Shown here piece by piece: positions 4,255 through 5,317 of a stretch of DNA of 5,317 nt. A program made the position numbers and the translations under genes. How positions within the stretch are numbered: position 1 is the first letter of the stretch; the number at the start of each line of letters is the position of its first letter. Location: NCBI RefSeq assembly GCF_000282995.1, contig NZ_ALEE01000297.1:1-5317 (forward strand), in the 5' to 3' direction. Below the pieces are notes generated by a model. It did no database searches and was not told the origin of the DNA. It saw only the letters and a program-made list of their open reading frames with translations. This stretch comes from Melaminivora alkalimesophila. GTDB taxonomy: Bacteria; Pseudomonadota; Gammaproteobacteria; Burkholderiales; Burkholderiaceae_C.

Positions 4255-5317
4255 GTGACCAGACCTTTTCAGATCGCCGTGCTCGCCGGCGACGGCATCG
4301 GCCGCGAAGTCATGCCCGAGGGATTGCGCTGCCTGCGCGCCGCGGCCGAGCGCTTTGGCCTCTCCCTGCAACTGCACGAGTTCGACTGGGCGCACTGCGA
4401 TCATTACCTTGCGCACGGCCAGATGATGCCAGCCGACTGGAAGGCGCAGCTGTCCGGCATGGACGCCATCTACTTTGGCGCGGTGGGCTGGCCGGAGACC
4501 GTACCCGACCACGTGTCCCTGTGGGGTTCGCTGCTGAAGTTCCGCCGCGAGTTCGACCAGTATGTCAACCTGCGCCCGGTGCGCCTGTTCGAGGGCGTGC
4601 CTTGCCCGCTGACCGGGCGCCGTGCCGGAGACATCGACTACATCGTGGTGCGCGAAAATACCGAGGGCGAATACACGGCCCTGGGCGGCGTGATGTTCGA
4701 GGGAACCGAGCGCGAGATCGTGGTGCAGGAATCGGTGTACTCGCGCCATGGCGCCGAGCGCCTGCTGCGCTTTGCCTTCGAGCTGGCGCGCAGCCGGCCA
4801 CGCCGCAGGCTGGCCCTGGCCACCAAGAGCAACGGCATTGCCATCAGCATGCCCTGGTGGGACCAGCGCGCCGACGCGGTGGCGCGCGATTTCCCCGAGG
4901 TGGCGTTGGAGAAGCACCACATCGATATCCTCGCGGCGCGCTTCGTGCTGCAGCCGGACCGTTTCGACGTGGTCGCGGCGACCAACCTGTTCGGTGACAT
5001 CCTCTCCGATCTGGGGCCGGCGACCACCGGAACCATCGGGCTGGCCCCTTCGGCCAACCTCAACCCGGAGCGCAGCTTCCCCAGCCTGTTCGAGCCGGTG
5101 CACGGCTCGGCCCCCGACATCTACGGCAAGGGCATTGCCAATCCGATCGCGATGATCTGGTCGGGGGCGCTGATGCTCGACTTCCTGGCCCGCGGAACGG
5201 GCGCCGGCCGCGCAGCCCACGACGCCATCGTCCAGGCCATCGAAACCGTCCTGCGCGATGGGCCGCGCACGCCCGACCTGGGCGGCAATGCCAACACCCG
5301 CGAGGTGGGCGCCGCCA
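4255..5317 (+). CDS. dmlA: Tartrate/D-malate dehydrogenase (decarboxylating), 3'-truncated by window
   Basis: An NAD-dependent, divalent-metal-dependent beta-decarboxylating dehydrogenase of the isocitrate/isopropylmalate superfamily, DmlA/TtuC branch. It is expected to convert (R)-malate to pyruvate, CO2 and NADH, often with side activity on tartrate. The frame opens at GTG 4255 (MTRPFQIAVLAGDGIGREV) and stays open to the last base, showing 354 residues; relatives have about 361, so only a few residues are missing. Aligning by motif to LeuB gives substrate-binding arginines R97 and R107 (LLKFRREFDQYVNLRP) and R133, Tyr140 in VRENTEGEY, catalytic Lys190 (ATKSNG), Asp224 (HIDILAARF), and metal ligands Asp248 and Asp252 in the signature NLFGDILSD. 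HGSAPDIYGKGIANPIA (from residue 283) is the adenosine-binding region. SLWGSLLKFRREFDQY is close to E. coli DmlA as I remember it, which favours D-malate over 3-isopropylmalate; substrate choice is not proven. No LysR-type regulator gene is visible next to it. Confidence 0.92.
   Translation, partial: MTRPFQIAVLAGDGIGREVMPEGLRCLRAAAERFGLSLQLHEFDWAHCDHYLAHGQMMPADWKAQLSGMDAIYFGAVGWPETVPDHVSLWGSLLKFRREFDQYVNLRPVRLFEGVPCPLTGRRAGDIDYIVVRENTEGEYTALGGVMFEGTEREIVVQESVYSRHGAERLLRFAFELARSRPRRRLALATKSNGIAISMPWWDQRADAVARDFPEVALEKHHIDILAARFVLQPDRFDVVAATNLFGDILSDLGPATTGTIGLAPSANLNPERSFPSLFEPVHGSAPDIYGKGIANPIAMIWSGALMLDFLARGTGAGRAAHDAIVQAIETVLRDGPRTPDLGGNANTREVGAA

Noticed and set aside
4131..4997. A 288-codon + strand frame overlapping dmlA
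   Set aside because: It is an Arg/Pro-rich shadow of the true dmlA frame, which starts at GTG 4255 and has the full set of catalytic residues.
4009..5220. A 403-codon minus-strand open frame opposite yqeY and dmlA
   Set aside because: It spans two well-supported + strand genes and their gap, and has low-complexity composition without motifs.

Overview
The window looks like a chromosomal segment of a high-GC betaproteobacterium, probably order Burkholderiales (Alcaligenaceae or a near relative). The reasons are the strong G/C bias at third codon positions, a 70-residue bS21 of betaproteobacterial type, and rpsU followed by a yqeY-type gene. The assignment is an inference from gene content and protein character, because no database search was possible. 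All supported genes are on the + strand. The long minus-strand reading frames are shadows typical of GC-rich DNA.

Layout. (1) 1-594: 3' part of cobA, uroporphyrinogen-III C-methyltransferase (precorrin-2 branch of siroheme/cobalamin synthesis), cut by the window start. (2) 595-706: a short gap with two GC-rich hairpins but no U-tract. (3) 707-1919: a periplasmic substrate-binding protein of the branched-chain amino-acid (Leu/Ile/Val) ABC type. Its coding information runs through three reading frames, so it is either a decaying gene or carries two one-base sequence errors. (4) 1964-3211: an intact HI0933/YhiN-family flavoprotein, whose E. coli relative is reported to be the 23S rRNA dihydrouridine synthase RdsA. 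(5) 3212-3390: a promoter with a perfect TATAAT box and a leader of about 120 nt with two predicted hairpins, in front of rpsU. (6) 3391-3603: rpsU (bS21), closed by a strong intrinsic terminator at 3678-3711. (7) 3746-4192: a GatB/YqeY-domain protein. (8) 4255 to the window end: a tartrate/D-malate dehydrogenase (DmlA/TtuC family), missing only its last few codons.

How the genes relate. The centre has a translation theme: a putative rRNA-modifying flavoenzyme, a ribosomal protein and a YqeY protein related to the tRNA amidotransferase tail domain. In many proteobacteria rpsU (with or without yqeY) leads into dnaG and rpoD, the macromolecular-synthesis operon. Here dmlA stands directly after yqeY instead. 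The cobA, binding-protein and dmlA genes are metabolic and show no clear functional link to the centre.

I see no CRISPR array, insertion sequence, tRNA/rRNA, phage gene or obvious new defence-type system. The observations most worth following are the structured rpsU leader, the twice-shifted binding-protein gene with a Tat-like signal hidden behind one shift, and the replacement of dnaG by dmlA after yqeY.
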